This document shows positions 16,646 to 26,555 of a stretch of 33,478 nucleotides of DNA, one piece after another. The stretch spans positions 1 to 33,478 of the forward strand of contig JAIORG010000220.1 of assembly GCA_021108255.1 (NCBI GenBank), in the 5' to 3' direction. A program made the position numbers and the translations under genes. A model generated the notes under the pieces. That model saw nothing but the letters and a program-made list of their open reading frames with translations. It did not search any database and was not told where the DNA came from. The first letter of the stretch is position 1, and each line of letters opens with the position of its first letter. This stretch comes from Anaerolineales bacterium. Lineage in GTDB: Bacteria; Chloroflexota; Anaerolineae; Anaerolineales; UBA11858.

Positions 16646-17677
16646 ATGCCGCTTTATGATGAAATATTGGAGCAACCGGAAGTCCTCTCAGGATTGCTCA
16701 ATTCCCAACAGAAAAACATCGAAGAAATAGTAAAGTCCGTTGGTAAACCAAAGGGCATATTTATCGCTGCCCGGGGAACTTCTGACAACGCCGCCAGGTA
16801 TGCAAAATACGTTTGGGGCTCTTACAATCAAATCCCAGTTGCCCTGGCTGCTCCCTCATTATTCAGTATTTACAACAAACCACCCAACTTGTCAGGCATG
16901 TTGGTGGTCGGAATCAGCCAATCAGGTGAATCCCCAGATTTGTTGTCAGTTATTAAAGAAGCCAATCGCCAGGGCTGTGCGACATTAGCTATTACCAATC
17001 ATAAAGACTCTCCCCTGGCAAAGCAATCCTCATATTTGATAGACATTCAGGCTGGTTCAGAACTTTCAGTAGCTGCAACGAAATCCTACTCTGCCCAATT
17101 GGGGGTAATTGCAATGCTTTCTGCTGCCTGGAATAATCACGAGGGTCAATGGAATGAAATTAGAGGAGTCCCTGAGCTGATGAGCCAGGCCCTCGAAGTT
17201 GAATCACAAATAGAGAAATTTGCTCCCCGGTACAGGTATATGGATCAATGTATCGTGCTCGGCAGAGGGTATAACTATGCAACAGCTTATGAATGGTCTC
17301 TAAAATTAAAAGAACTCGCTTATGTTGTTGCCCAACCCTATTCATCGGCTGATTTCCAGCATGGACCTATCGCCTTGGTTTCGAATGGTTTCCCGGTTTT
17401 TGCTATCGCTCCCCAGGGCGAGATATTTGCTGATATGGCCAATCTCCTCAAACGATTAAAACAAGAGCACCAGGCTGATTTGTTCCTGATTTCCGACAAT
17501 CAGGCGGTCCTTGAATTAGCAGATTGCCCTCTATTACTACCTGGAGGAATTCCCGAATGGCTGACACCAATTATTGGAATTCTTCCAGCTCAATTGTTCA
17601 GCTACCATTTGACACTTGTCAAGCGGATCGATCCTGATGCCCCACGCGGATTAACCAAAATTACCAGGACCAATTAA
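16646..17677 (+). CDS. SIS-domain protein (isomerase half of GlmS/AgaS-like)
   Basis: FIAARGTSDNAARYAKY, VGISQSGESPDLLSVI, SELSVAATKSYSAQL, LKLKELAYVVAQPYSSADFQHGPIAL; no glutaminase domain. Confidence 0.88.
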   Translation: MPLYDEILEQPEVLSGLLNSQQKNIEEIVKSVGKPKGIFIAARGTSDNAARYAKYVWGSYNQIPVALAAPSLFSIYNKPPNLSGMLVVGISQSGESPDLLSVIKEANRQGCATLAITNHKDSPLAKQSSYLIDIQAGSELSVAATKSYSAQLGVIAMLSAAWNNHEGQWNEIRGVPELMSQALEVESQIEKFAPRYRYMDQCIVLGRGYNYATAYEWSLKLKELAYVVAQPYSSADFQHGPIALVSNGFPVFAIAPQGEIFADMANLLKRLKQEHQADLFLISDNQAVLELADCPLLLPGGIPEWLTPIIGILPAQLFSYHLTLVKRIDPDAPRGLTKITRTN

Positions 17678-17714
17678 TGTTCCTTCTAATCTCTTTAGAT
17701 TACACCAGGTAAGG

Positions 17715-18959
17715 TTGCCCATACCCATGCAGAATCTCAGTGATCAGATCTCTACTATCCAGAGCTCGCCTACTCTCTCTCTGAATGAAAAAGCCCGCCA
17801 GCTGCGCGAAAAAGGTGCCGATATAATAAACTTGGGAATCGGCGAACCTCTGAACGATTTCCCCGAAAGTGCACTATTATCTGCGCGGGAAAAATTAGAG
17901 ACTCGCCAGCTAAAGTATGGTCCCACAGGAGGTCAAAAATCCCTAAAAATTGCCATCCAGGGCTATACGAAAAAGCACTACGGGCGAACCCCAACTTTGA
18001 ACAATATTACAGTGACTGTTGGTGCCAAACAAGCCCTATTCAATTTGCTGTATGTCCTGCTCAATCCCGGAGAGGAAGTTATCCTCTTGACTCCCTACTG
18101 GGTCAGTTACCCAGAAATGGTTAAACTCGCTCGCGGCAAACCAGTATTTATTCCAACCAATGAACTTTTTATTCCTGAAATCGATGTTATTCTGGCCGCA
18201 GTGACAGCAAAAACCAAGGCAATTCTCCTCAACACTCCCAATAACCCCACAGGCGCGGTTTATTCTCCGGAGCTGATTGCTGCCCTTGTGGATTATTGTG
18301 AAACCAATAATATATTCCTGATTATGGATGATATTTACCACCAGCTTATATTTGGTCCCACCCAATGGGTTCCAGGTTATGTGTTTACCTCTAAACCAAT
18401 CAATAAATCTCATTTGATCATAATCAACGGTATATCCAAAACCTATGGAATGACTGGATTTCGGATTGGATGGGCGATTGCGTCTGAATCAATTATCGAA
18501 GCCATGGAAAAAGTACAGGGCCATACTACTTCTGGTGCTTCTGTTCTGCTCCAAGAAGCAGCCCTGGGGGCACTAAAGGATGGCGAGCAGACCATCTCTG
18601 ATCTTAAGACATTCATCAAGACCAACAAGGATATTATGACAGGGGAATTAAAGAAGATCAAAGGTATAAATTTAGCTGATCCTGGCGGCACCTTTTATTG
18701 TTTCCCTGATTTCCGGGCATTCAATTCAGATTCGCAGCAGCTAGCTGCCCTTCTACTGGAAAAAGCATATGTCGCCACAGTCCCAGGGATTGCTTTTGGG
18801 CAAGAAGGTTTTCTGCGGTTGAGTTATACCTGTTCAACAGAACAAACGGCTGAGAGCGCGGCAAGAATCCGCTGGGCAATTGATCCGGAAGCTCCCCGGG
18901 AAATCATGATTGGGGATAAATCTTGTATATGTGATTGGGAGAGAAAAAAAGAAGTATGA
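17715..18959 (+). CDS. PLP-dependent class I/II aminotransferase (aspartate-aminotransferase-like)
   Basis: DIINLGIGEPLNDFPE, LKYGPTGGQKSLK, NTPNNPTGAVYS, INGISKTYGMTGFRIGWAIA (PLP Lys motif). Confidence 0.92.
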   Translation: MPIPMQNLSDQISTIQSSPTLSLNEKARQLREKGADIINLGIGEPLNDFPESALLSAREKLETRQLKYGPTGGQKSLKIAIQGYTKKHYGRTPTLNNITVTVGAKQALFNLLYVLLNPGEEVILLTPYWVSYPEMVKLARGKPVFIPTNELFIPEIDVILAAVTAKTKAILLNTPNNPTGAVYSPELIAALVDYCETNNIFLIMDDIYHQLIFGPTQWVPGYVFTSKPINKSHLIIINGISKTYGMTGFRIGWAIASESIIEAMEKVQGHTTSGASVLLQEAALGALKDGEQTISDLKTFIKTNKDIMTGELKKIKGINLADPGGTFYCFPDFRAFNSDSQQLAALLLEKAYVATVPGIAFGQEGFLRLSYTCSTEQTAESAARIRWAIDPEAPREIMIGDKSCICDWERKKEV

Positions 18960-20611
18960 CTAAAAATCAAAATACTCCATTTGAAGACCAGGCCGAAGAT
19001 CGCAAGAGTGATTTCGGGCTTGATTATCTCGACTTATTCGGATATAGAAAATCTTACTGGAATTTAACGACCGATGGTTATTACCAGGAAGCCCTTTTTA
19101 GGGGAGAAGGAATTCAAACCCCGCAGGGAGCGCTCATTGTCCGTTCGGGCGAACGGACCGCCCGGTCTGCAAATGATAAATTTATTGTTAAGGAAGACAG
19201 CTCTGCTGGAGATATCTCCTGGGGCGAATACAATACTCCCTTTAACGAGGCTGATTTCGACCGCATTTTTGACAAGATGCGGCAATTCCTGGTTGGAAAA
19301 GACATCTTCATCCAGGACGGCATAGCTGGAGCAAGTCCTCAGCACCAGATTCCGGTCAGGGTTATTTCAACCTGGGCCTGGTTGGGATTATTTACAAAGA
19401 ACATGTTTATCTCACCGGATGAACCCCAAGAGTGGAAAACCCATCAACCAGAATTTACTGTCATTTCCTTACCTGATTTCTCTGGAGATCCCGCTGAGGA
19501 TCCTCTTAACAGTCCTACCTTAATTTTGTTAAACTTCAAAAAGAAGCTTGTTCTAATTGGCAATTCCGGGTACGGCGGCGAAGTAAAAAAATCCATCTTC
19601 ACCGCATTAAATTACTATCTGCCAAAGAAAAAAGTTCTTACCATGCACTGCTCGGCAAATGTTGGTCCCCGTGGTGACTCTGCATTATTCTTTGGCTTAT
19701 CAGGAACAGGAAAAACCACCCTTTCCGCCGATCCAAAGAGAAAGCTAATCGGAGATGACGAACATGGCTGGGACGATGAGGGCATTTTTAACTTTGAGGA
19801 TGGATCCTATGCCAAAGTGATTGATCTGTCCCAAAAAGCTGAACCGGATATTTATGCCTGCACCCAAACCTACGGCACAATCCTTGAAAATGTGATCATG
19901 GATCCAGATACCGGTGATTTGGATCTTTATGACGATTCGATTACCAAAAATACCCGGGCATCCTATCCTCTCAAGTACATTCCTTATTCCTTGCCATCCA
20001 AACGGGGGAACCACCCTGAGAATATTGTTTTTCTGACTTTTGACGCTAATGGGGTTATGCCCCCAATAGCCAGGTTATCCCACAATCAGGCTTTGTACCA
20101 TTTCATCTCCGGATATACTTCCAAGGTGGGTGGAACAGAAGCGGGAGTAGGCGAAGCACCCGAACTCACTTTCAGCGCCTGTTTCGGTGCGCCGTTTATG
20201 GTTTTTCATCCGGCTTACTATGCAGATTTGCTAAAGAAGAACCTGGTGAAATACAGTGTAAAAACCTGGTTGCTAAATACAGGATTGGTTGGAGGACCAG
20301 CTGGAATCGGAAAACGGATCAGTATTAACCATACCCGGGCTTTGTTATCAGCAGTATTGAATGGCGATCTGGATCAGGTATCGTATCAAGTTGATCCCTG
20401 GTTTGGATTTGGGATTCCCCAAAGCTGCCCCCATGTTCCCGATGAGATATTAAACCCGTCTGTAATGTGGACTGATAAAAAAGCCTATGCTAGAAGTATC
20501 AACCAACTCGTTGAGCAGTTCAATACCAATATTCTGAAATACAAAGACTCAACTCCGGAAGAGGTGCTGCTTGCCGGGCCTACCCATCAACCAGAGATGG
20601 AACAAGAATAA
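18956..20611 (+). CDS. pckA: Phosphoenolpyruvate carboxykinase (ATP)
   Basis: FGLSGTGKTTLSADPKRKLIGDDEHGWDDEGIFNFEDGSYAKVIDL, GYTSKVGGTEAG, LNTGLVGGPAGIGKRISI. The ATG at 18956 overlaps the upstream stop (ATGA). Confidence 0.96.
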   Translation: MTKNQNTPFEDQAEDRKSDFGLDYLDLFGYRKSYWNLTTDGYYQEALFRGEGIQTPQGALIVRSGERTARSANDKFIVKEDSSAGDISWGEYNTPFNEADFDRIFDKMRQFLVGKDIFIQDGIAGASPQHQIPVRVISTWAWLGLFTKNMFISPDEPQEWKTHQPEFTVISLPDFSGDPAEDPLNSPTLILLNFKKKLVLIGNSGYGGEVKKSIFTALNYYLPKKKVLTMHCSANVGPRGDSALFFGLSGTGKTTLSADPKRKLIGDDEHGWDDEGIFNFEDGSYAKVIDLSQKAEPDIYACTQTYGTILENVIMDPDTGDLDLYDDSITKNTRASYPLKYIPYSLPSKRGNHPENIVFLTFDANGVMPPIARLSHNQALYHFISGYTSKVGGTEAGVGEAPELTFSACFGAPFMVFHPAYYADLLKKNLVKYSVKTWLLNTGLVGGPAGIGKRISINHTRALLSAVLNGDLDQVSYQVDPWFGFGIPQSCPHVPDEILNPSVMWTDKKAYARSINQLVEQFNTNILKYKDSTPEEVLLAGPTHQPEMEQE

Positions 20612-20656
20612 TCACCCACTAACTTATATTCCCTCAAAATCAGGACATTGGCGGAT

Positions 20657-21988
20657 CTAATTCGGGATAAAACCTTCTACAATATAAGGTTTATATTTAG
20701 TTAGATGTCTGACGGGCAGTCGACCCTGAATAAAAACTCCCTCGTATCGATTCTCAATCTGGTCCACCTGTCCCTCTTCATGGAACAACGAAATCAACCC
20801 TCCCATATTGTAGGGAATCTCAACCTGAACTGTTTCATATGATTCATACAATTTGCTTTTTATAGTTTGAAGCAGTTCCAATATCCCGTCCCCTCTTAGT
20901 GCAGAAATTGCGACTGCATTCGGAAAAGAATCCAGCGCATGCTGAGCTCCTTCCGGATCACTCAACCGGTCAATTTTATTCAGCACCGGTATGCTGGGGA
21001 TATCTTGAGCCTCGATAATTTCCAAGGTATTGTGGACTGCTTCTGCCTGTGACATGGCATGCGGGTGGGTCACATCAACAACATGTAAAAGCAAATCTGC
21101 TTCTGCGATTTCCTCCAAAGTTGCCCGGAAAGCTGCCACCAGTGTTGTGGGCAGCTTCTGGATAAATCCAACCGTATCAGTGACTAGAATTTGTTGACCA
21201 TCCGCCAATTCCACCTGCCTGGTAGTGGGATCAAGGGTAGCAAACAATTTATTTGCCACGTACACATCAGCGCCAGAAATCTGGTTTAACAAGGTGGATT
21301 TCCCAGCGTTGGTATACCCTACAAGGGAGACTATCGGAATATTGGATTCCTTTCTCCTCGTCCTGTGACGCTGCCTGTGCGCCCGTACTTTCTCTAGTTC
21401 TTCTTTTATATGGCTTATTCGGCGCCGAATATCCCGCCTATCAACCTCCAACTGGGTTTCTCCAGGTCCCCTGAGCCCAACACCGGCAGTTCCTCCCGTT
21501 CTCCCACCGCCTCCACCTGCCTGTCTTACCAGGTGAGTCCAGGCCCTGGTCAACCTCGGAAGGCGATATTCATACTGAGCAAGCTCGACCTGCAGAGAGC
21601 CCTCACTTGTATTAGCATGCTGCGCAAAAATATCCAGGATCAATGCTGTCCTATCAATAATCCGAGTATCCTGCCGCAATAATTCCTCAAGTTCCCGTTG
21701 ATGCCGGGGTGATAGTTCATCATCAAATAAAATCACATCGGCCATCAGTTCATCTGCGATGGATTTCACCTCTTTCACCTTCCCGGTTCCAATGAAAGTT
21801 TTCGGGTTGGGACGACTCATTTTTTGAGTAACTTCACCAACCACTTCAAATCCAGCTGTATCCGCTAATCGACGAAGCTCAGCCAGTGAATTTTCCAAGG
21901 ACAGTACCTTCTTGTCGTTAAATATTTCTACGCCAACTAACAAAGCCCGATCTACTTTTAACCCTTTCGGTTGTTTACCCTGATTCAT
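20657..21988 (-). CDS. hflX: GTPase HflX
   Basis: DRTALILDIFAQHANTSEGSLQVELAQYEYRLPRL, GGRTGGTAGVGLRGPGETQLEVDRR, VSLVGYTNAGKSTLLN, TDTVGFIQKLP, LNKIDRL. Confidence 0.95.
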   Translation of the reverse strand: MNQGKQPKGLKVDRALLVGVEIFNDKKVLSLENSLAELRRLADTAGFEVVGEVTQKMSRPNPKTFIGTGKVKEVKSIADELMADVILFDDELSPRHQRELEELLRQDTRIIDRTALILDIFAQHANTSEGSLQVELAQYEYRLPRLTRAWTHLVRQAGGGGGRTGGTAGVGLRGPGETQLEVDRRDIRRRISHIKEELEKVRAHRQRHRTRRKESNIPIVSLVGYTNAGKSTLLNQISGADVYVANKLFATLDPTTRQVELADGQQILVTDTVGFIQKLPTTLVAAFRATLEEIAEADLLLHVVDVTHPHAMSQAEAVHNTLEIIEAQDIPSIPVLNKIDRLSDPEGAQHALDSFPNAVAISALRGDGILELLQTIKSKLYESYETVQVEIPYNMGGLISLFHEEGQVDQIENRYEGVFIQGRLPVRHLTKYKPYIVEGFIPN

Positions 21989-22021
21989 AAAACTCTCTTT
22001 TTATATTTATCTATTTAAAAA

Positions 22022-22930
22022 TTACTCTAATGACAAAATCCAGGCCAATAAAGTATCACCAACAATTTGCAAGCTCTCAACGGATACCTTGTCCGCAGTG
22101 TCAGCGGTTGTGTGCCAATAAGGGTAATCCAGATCAATTATATCCACCGCTGGGATTCCCGCTTCGATAAACGGAGTGTGATCATCCAGCACTGAAAACT
22201 TATATTCTGATAAAAACACCTCATCGTATCCCAGTAATCTTGCCTTTTCCCAGATCTGCTCAATTAAATCATCATTTGAATTATATTCCTTATAAATTTT
22301 CAAATCAGCATCTCCGACCATGTCCACAATAATCGCAGCTTCCGGCGGAATTTCCAATTGTTTAACGAAAGCACGGGACCCTAGAATCCAATCCCAATCT
22401 CCTATACCTCCATTATCTTCTGCATCAAAAAACACTATCTGAACCGGCATATGTAAATCATCAGGAAGAATTCTTGCCATTTCAAGCAAGACAGCTACAC
22501 CTGATCCCCCATCGTTAGCGCCCGGCACTGGAGAATTTCTCAGCCCAGGATCCGGATCAAGATCAGCAAAAATCCTGGTGTCATAGTGTGCTCCAAGTAG
22601 AATGTATTGACCATCCTCCCCCCTGCTGGCAATTAAATTTGTTATAGTTTTTCCTTTTATCTCATGGACCTGCAACTCTACGTCCCATCCATATTGTGTT
22701 AATTCTTCGTTCAGCCACTTTAGAATCTGGTCTTGTCCTGGCGTACCAGGAATTCGGGGACCGAGAGATACCTGGTATTCGACATCACTGTATGCCCTCT
22801 CACCATTAAAACCAGGAATTTCTTTTTCTATCTCATTATATTCACTGCATCCAGCGGAAAAAATAACTGTAAAAAGTATAATTAAACATGTTAAAAGAAA
22901 TAATTTAAGGAAAATTGATCTGTTATCCAT
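22022..22930 (-). CDS. M28-family / glutaminyl-peptide-cyclotransferase-like lipoprotein
   Basis: Lipobox-like IFSAGC, GAHYDTR, PGANDGGSGVAVLLEMAR, FFDAEDNGGIGDWDWILGSRAF, YWHTTADTADKVS. ATG at 22930 preferred over the TTG at 22945. Confidence 0.8.
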   Translation of the reverse strand: MDNRSIFLKLFLLTCLIILFTVIFSAGCSEYNEIEKEIPGFNGERAYSDVEYQVSLGPRIPGTPGQDQILKWLNEELTQYGWDVELQVHEIKGKTITNLIASRGEDGQYILLGAHYDTRIFADLDPDPGLRNSPVPGANDGGSGVAVLLEMARILPDDLHMPVQIVFFDAEDNGGIGDWDWILGSRAFVKQLEIPPEAAIIVDMVGDADLKIYKEYNSNDDLIEQIWEKARLLGYDEVFLSEYKFSVLDDHTPFIEAGIPAVDIIDLDYPYWHTTADTADKVSVESLQIVGDTLLAWILSLE

Positions 22931-23075
22931 ATTGCCTACACGCAATTTACTGGCGTTTTGAGTGCCAAATACTCTCTGAGATATCTTAACTTAATTTTAC
23001 CACTCAGCTTCCAGCTCCGCTCTCCTCCCTAATATTTTTCATTTGAGATACTCCGGTACAAATATTGCTACTAGT

Positions 23076-23092
23076 TTGGCATACATCTTGCA
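23076..23092 (+). promoter_or_regulatory. Candidate sigma-54 (-24/-12) promoter upstream of rpoN
   Basis: TTGGCATACATCTTGCA compared with the consensus YTGGCACGRNNNTTGCW: correct GG-N10-GC spacing, mismatches limited to CGR -> TAC. Confidence 0.6.
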
Positions 23093-23132
23093 ACATTTGA
23101 GATATAACGCTATACTTTAGGAGGAGAACATT

Positions 23133-24548
23133 ATGTTCCAAATTCAAAATCAAGTGCTGCGACCGCAAGTTACCGCTCACCTCGCCCAAACCATGTCCCT
23201 GCTCCAAATGCCAGCGACGGAAATCCGGCAGAAAATTCGGACTGAATTGGCAAATAATCCGGCTTTAGAAATCGTTGAAGACCGGCGCTGCCCCAGCTGT
23301 GGACGAATAATATCAACACCAGGGCCTTGCCCAGTTTGCAGTCAATCATATGATAACAAGCTGGATGAACCAATTGTCTTCATTTCGTCTCCGGAAGATT
23401 TCCCTGGTTCCTATACTAATAAAGGTGGACAGCGGGGATCAAATGAAGTTTCTTATGATAATCTTGCTCCCCAGGTTGAGGATTTACCCTCCTTTGTTCT
23501 CCGCCAGATAGCCCCTGAAATCCGGGAAGACGAGAGACTCATTGCGGCTCATATTCTCAACAACCTGGACGAAGATGGATTGTTGTCTGTTCCCCTGGAG
23601 GAAATCAGCCAGTATTATCATGTTCCGCTCTCCAGGGTAACCCGGGTAGCAGATATCATCAAACATGCCGAGCCGGCAGGTGTAGGCGCCTCCTCTCCAA
23701 CTGAAGCATTATTAATTCAATTGAGTTTATTGAAAGAAGATACCAATGTGCCTCGGCTGGCCGAAGAAGCAATTCAAAAAGGCATGAAGGATCTCAGCAA
23801 GCACAGCTACAGAAAACTGGCGAAAGAGCTGAATACCTCTTATGAACATGCCCAGGAAATTGCTGAGTTTATCCGGGCAAACCTCAATCCTTATCCAGGT
23901 CGGGCATTCTGGGGAGATTTTCGCCAACCCAGCAAACCTCAAACCCAGGCCTACCATCAACCGGACATTATCCTTAAGGAGGTTGAAAATTCGCCCCAGC
24001 GGAGATTAATCGTTGAAATAATCAGCCCTTACCGGGGAACCCTGCGCATCAATCCTCTATTCCGGCAAGCACAAAAACAAGCCCCGGATGAAAAAAGCGA
24101 GGCCTGGGCAAAAGACATAGAAAATGCCGGGCTGCTTATCAAATGCCTCCAGCAGCGCAATCACACCATGGAACAGTTGATGACCAAGCTTGTTACAGAA
24201 CAGCGGAGTTATATTCTCAGCGGCGACCCAGCATCAATGCAGCCTCAAACTCAAGCTGAAATGTCAGTGCACCTGGGAGTTCACGAGTCCACTATATCCC
24301 GGGCAGTCTCCGACAAATCTGTTCAACTCCCCAACAGAAAAATCATTCCCCTCAAACGGTTTTTTGACCGCAGCTTGCCCGTTAGAACCACTCTCCTCCG
24401 TTTAGTCGAGAACGAGGATACCCCTCTAACTGACACTGAACTTGTCGAGGAATTATCCCTAGCCGGGTATAATATTGCACGGAGAACAGTCGCTAAATAT
24501 CGGGCAATGGAAGGCATATTATCATCCCGCCTGCGCCAGAAAGTTTAA
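23133..24548 (+). CDS. rpoN: RNA polymerase sigma-54 factor with zinc-ribbon-like insertion
   Basis: Region I-like LAQTMSLLQMPATEIRQKIRTELANNPALE; HLGVHESTISRAVSDKSVQLPNRKIIPLKRFF; RpoN box ARRTVAKYRAMEGI; SD AGGAGG before the ATG. Confidence 0.95.
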   Translation: MFQIQNQVLRPQVTAHLAQTMSLLQMPATEIRQKIRTELANNPALEIVEDRRCPSCGRIISTPGPCPVCSQSYDNKLDEPIVFISSPEDFPGSYTNKGGQRGSNEVSYDNLAPQVEDLPSFVLRQIAPEIREDERLIAAHILNNLDEDGLLSVPLEEISQYYHVPLSRVTRVADIIKHAEPAGVGASSPTEALLIQLSLLKEDTNVPRLAEEAIQKGMKDLSKHSYRKLAKELNTSYEHAQEIAEFIRANLNPYPGRAFWGDFRQPSKPQTQAYHQPDIILKEVENSPQRRLIVEIISPYRGTLRINPLFRQAQKQAPDEKSEAWAKDIENAGLLIKCLQQRNHTMEQLMTKLVTEQRSYILSGDPASMQPQTQAEMSVHLGVHESTISRAVSDKSVQLPNRKIIPLKRFFDRSLPVRTTLLRLVENEDTPLTDTELVEELSLAGYNIARRTVAKYRAMEGILSSRLRQKV

Positions 24549-24554
24549 AGGTCT

Positions 24555-26555
24555 ATGGTATCGTTGATTTCTAACCCTTCAAGATCTTCAGATGAGATAG
24601 AATTGATCTCCGATGAGATAAGCCACCTGCTGGATATCTCTCCTGATCCTTCTATCCTGGTATCCAATCCTGCTCTTGAAATATTGGCAGTAAATGCCTC
24701 GATGTCGGAACTGACGGGCTATACACGAAAAGAATTATTATCTCTCCACCTTGAGACCTTGCTTCCAAAATTACTATCCATCACCCAGGATCCAGCTCTC
24801 AATCTTGAACTACACAGTATCCAGGGACGGGAGCTTGACCTCATCACCCGCCGGAAACTAAAAATCACCACCTCAGTCCGGGCAAACACCTTGGGCAAAT
24901 CCAAACGTTTCACAATTTTCCGGCTGAACATACTTGGAAATTCAAGCAGGCGCAATATTTCCGCAGCCCTGGAATCTTCCCAGTTTGATGGCATACTGGC
25001 CTTGTCCCAAGTCTTTTATCAAACTGACCTGGATCAAGCGCTGGATATCATTATTCAGGTTGGCAAGAATATGCTCTCTGCAGAATCTTTGGGTATATAC
25101 AAAATTGACTCAAATCATCCTCAGTTGAAAGCTGTTATTCTGGACAATCCATCTAATTTTTTACCCCCAACTATCTCCACTGCAGATTTTTTCTCTCATT
25201 ACAAGGACAGTCAATTTTCACCTCCTTATAAACCACCGCTCTCTCCTCTGATGGAACGAGCGGCTCAGATGGGCTCCTCCTTCGTAATTTCATCACCACT
25301 GGATGATGAAAATTCAATTAGCGGCCTGATAGTCGCCATGGGGCCAAGTGATTCATATCCTCCCGAGAGACAAGCCTCTCTGGCAGCGATGAAATTGCTG
25401 GTAGCAGCTACTGAAGGTGTTTTTAACAACTTCATTCTCAATTCAAACCTTAGTGACAGTTTAACTAAGACAGCTCTCAAAAAAGCCATCGGGGATACAA
25501 TCAACAAATATACACCTGAAGGGATCCTCTATTTAAATCCGGAGCTTCTGATTGAACAGGTAAACCCCTCAGCGGAGCAAATTCTTGGTTATGCTGAACA
25601 GGAAGTCATTAACCGCCATATTGATGATGTCGTTATTGGCACGGACCGATTAACTCCTGCACTCCAGGAGGCTTTAGCCAATATACCCACCCACGACTTG
25701 GGACAACTTAAAATTCATCATCGGGATGGCAGTGAATTTCCGGCGCTAATTAAAACTTTTCCTGTGACAAAACCGGATACCGAGGAAATTCAGGGTATTT
25801 TGATTTTTGTCCAGGATATCAGCAAGGAAGAAAAAGTCCGCATTCAAACCCAGCAGCTTGAACGCCGGGCACTGGTAGGCCAAATGAACGCGATATTTGC
25901 GCATGAGATACGAAACCCCATTAACAACATCTCCTCAGGTGTTCAGCTGCTGGAGAAAATTCTCCCGGAAGACTTCCAACAACGCGATGTTCTTAAAGGT
26001 ATAAATGATGATTGTGACCGACTCACTCACATTGTGGATACGGTGCTCACTTTTTCTAAATCCCAGAGTTATCATAAAAACCCAATAGACCTTCCAGGCC
26101 TGATCGGTCAGATTCTAAACCGCTGGGTACCGCGCATGAAAAGAACTTCAGTCACCCACGTTCTTAAAGTCGAACCCGATCTCCCTTATGTTCTTGGGGA
26201 TGAACGGGCTCTAGGCCAGGTATTCAATAACCTGGTCAGTAATGCAGTAAGAGCAATGGAAGAAACTGACGGCGGTGTTTTATCTGTTAGATTAAAGTCT
26301 ATCCAAAAAATCACAGGAGCGACGGGAATACAGATTGATGTCCTCGATACCGGTCCGGGTATTCCCCTGGAAGCCCAGGATCATATATTTGAACCATTTT
26401 TCACTACAAAGTCAGATGGAACAGGGCTCGGCTTATCCATCACCAAACAGATTATTACCATGCATGAAGGAACAATCACATTAGTCCCCCTCCCGGAAGG
26501 TACCTCTTTTCAAATTATTCTTCCCGGAGCCAATGAGGAGGAACTCAAGGAATGA
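24555..26555 (+). CDS. PAS-domain sensor histidine kinase (NtrB-like, apparently cytosolic)
   Basis: Two PAS-like segments, a GAF-like middle region, HisKA FAHEIRNPINNISSGVQLL, ATPase motifs NNLVSNAVRAM, DTGPGIP, TKSDGTGLGLSI; no transmembrane segments apparent. Confidence 0.92.
   Translation: MVSLISNPSRSSDEIELISDEISHLLDISPDPSILVSNPALEILAVNASMSELTGYTRKELLSLHLETLLPKLLSITQDPALNLELHSIQGRELDLITRRKLKITTSVRANTLGKSKRFTIFRLNILGNSSRRNISAALESSQFDGILALSQVFYQTDLDQALDIIIQVGKNMLSAESLGIYKIDSNHPQLKAVILDNPSNFLPPTISTADFFSHYKDSQFSPPYKPPLSPLMERAAQMGSSFVISSPLDDENSISGLIVAMGPSDSYPPERQASLAAMKLLVAATEGVFNNFILNSNLSDSLTKTALKKAIGDTINKYTPEGILYLNPELLIEQVNPSAEQILGYAEQEVINRHIDDVVIGTDRLTPALQEALANIPTHDLGQLKIHHRDGSEFPALIKTFPVTKPDTEEIQGILIFVQDISKEEKVRIQTQQLERRALVGQMNAIFAHEIRNPINNISSGVQLLEKILPEDFQQRDVLKGINDDCDRLTHIVDTVLTFSKSQSYHKNPIDLPGLIGQILNRWVPRMKRTSVTHVLKVEPDLPYVLGDERALGQVFNNLVSNAVRAMEETDGGVLSVRLKSIQKITGATGIQIDVLDTGPGIPLEAQDHIFEPFFTTKSDGTGLGLSITKQIITMHEGTITLVPLPEGTSFQIILPGANEEELKE

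Noticed and set aside
18036-18413. 125-aa minus-strand ORF inside the aminotransferase gene
   Set aside because: Antisense to a clear PLP aminotransferase; no start context or domain.
25631-25650. TTGGCACGGACCGATTA resembling a sigma-54 -24 element
   Set aside because: Inside the kinase coding sequence and lacks the -12 GC at the required spacing.
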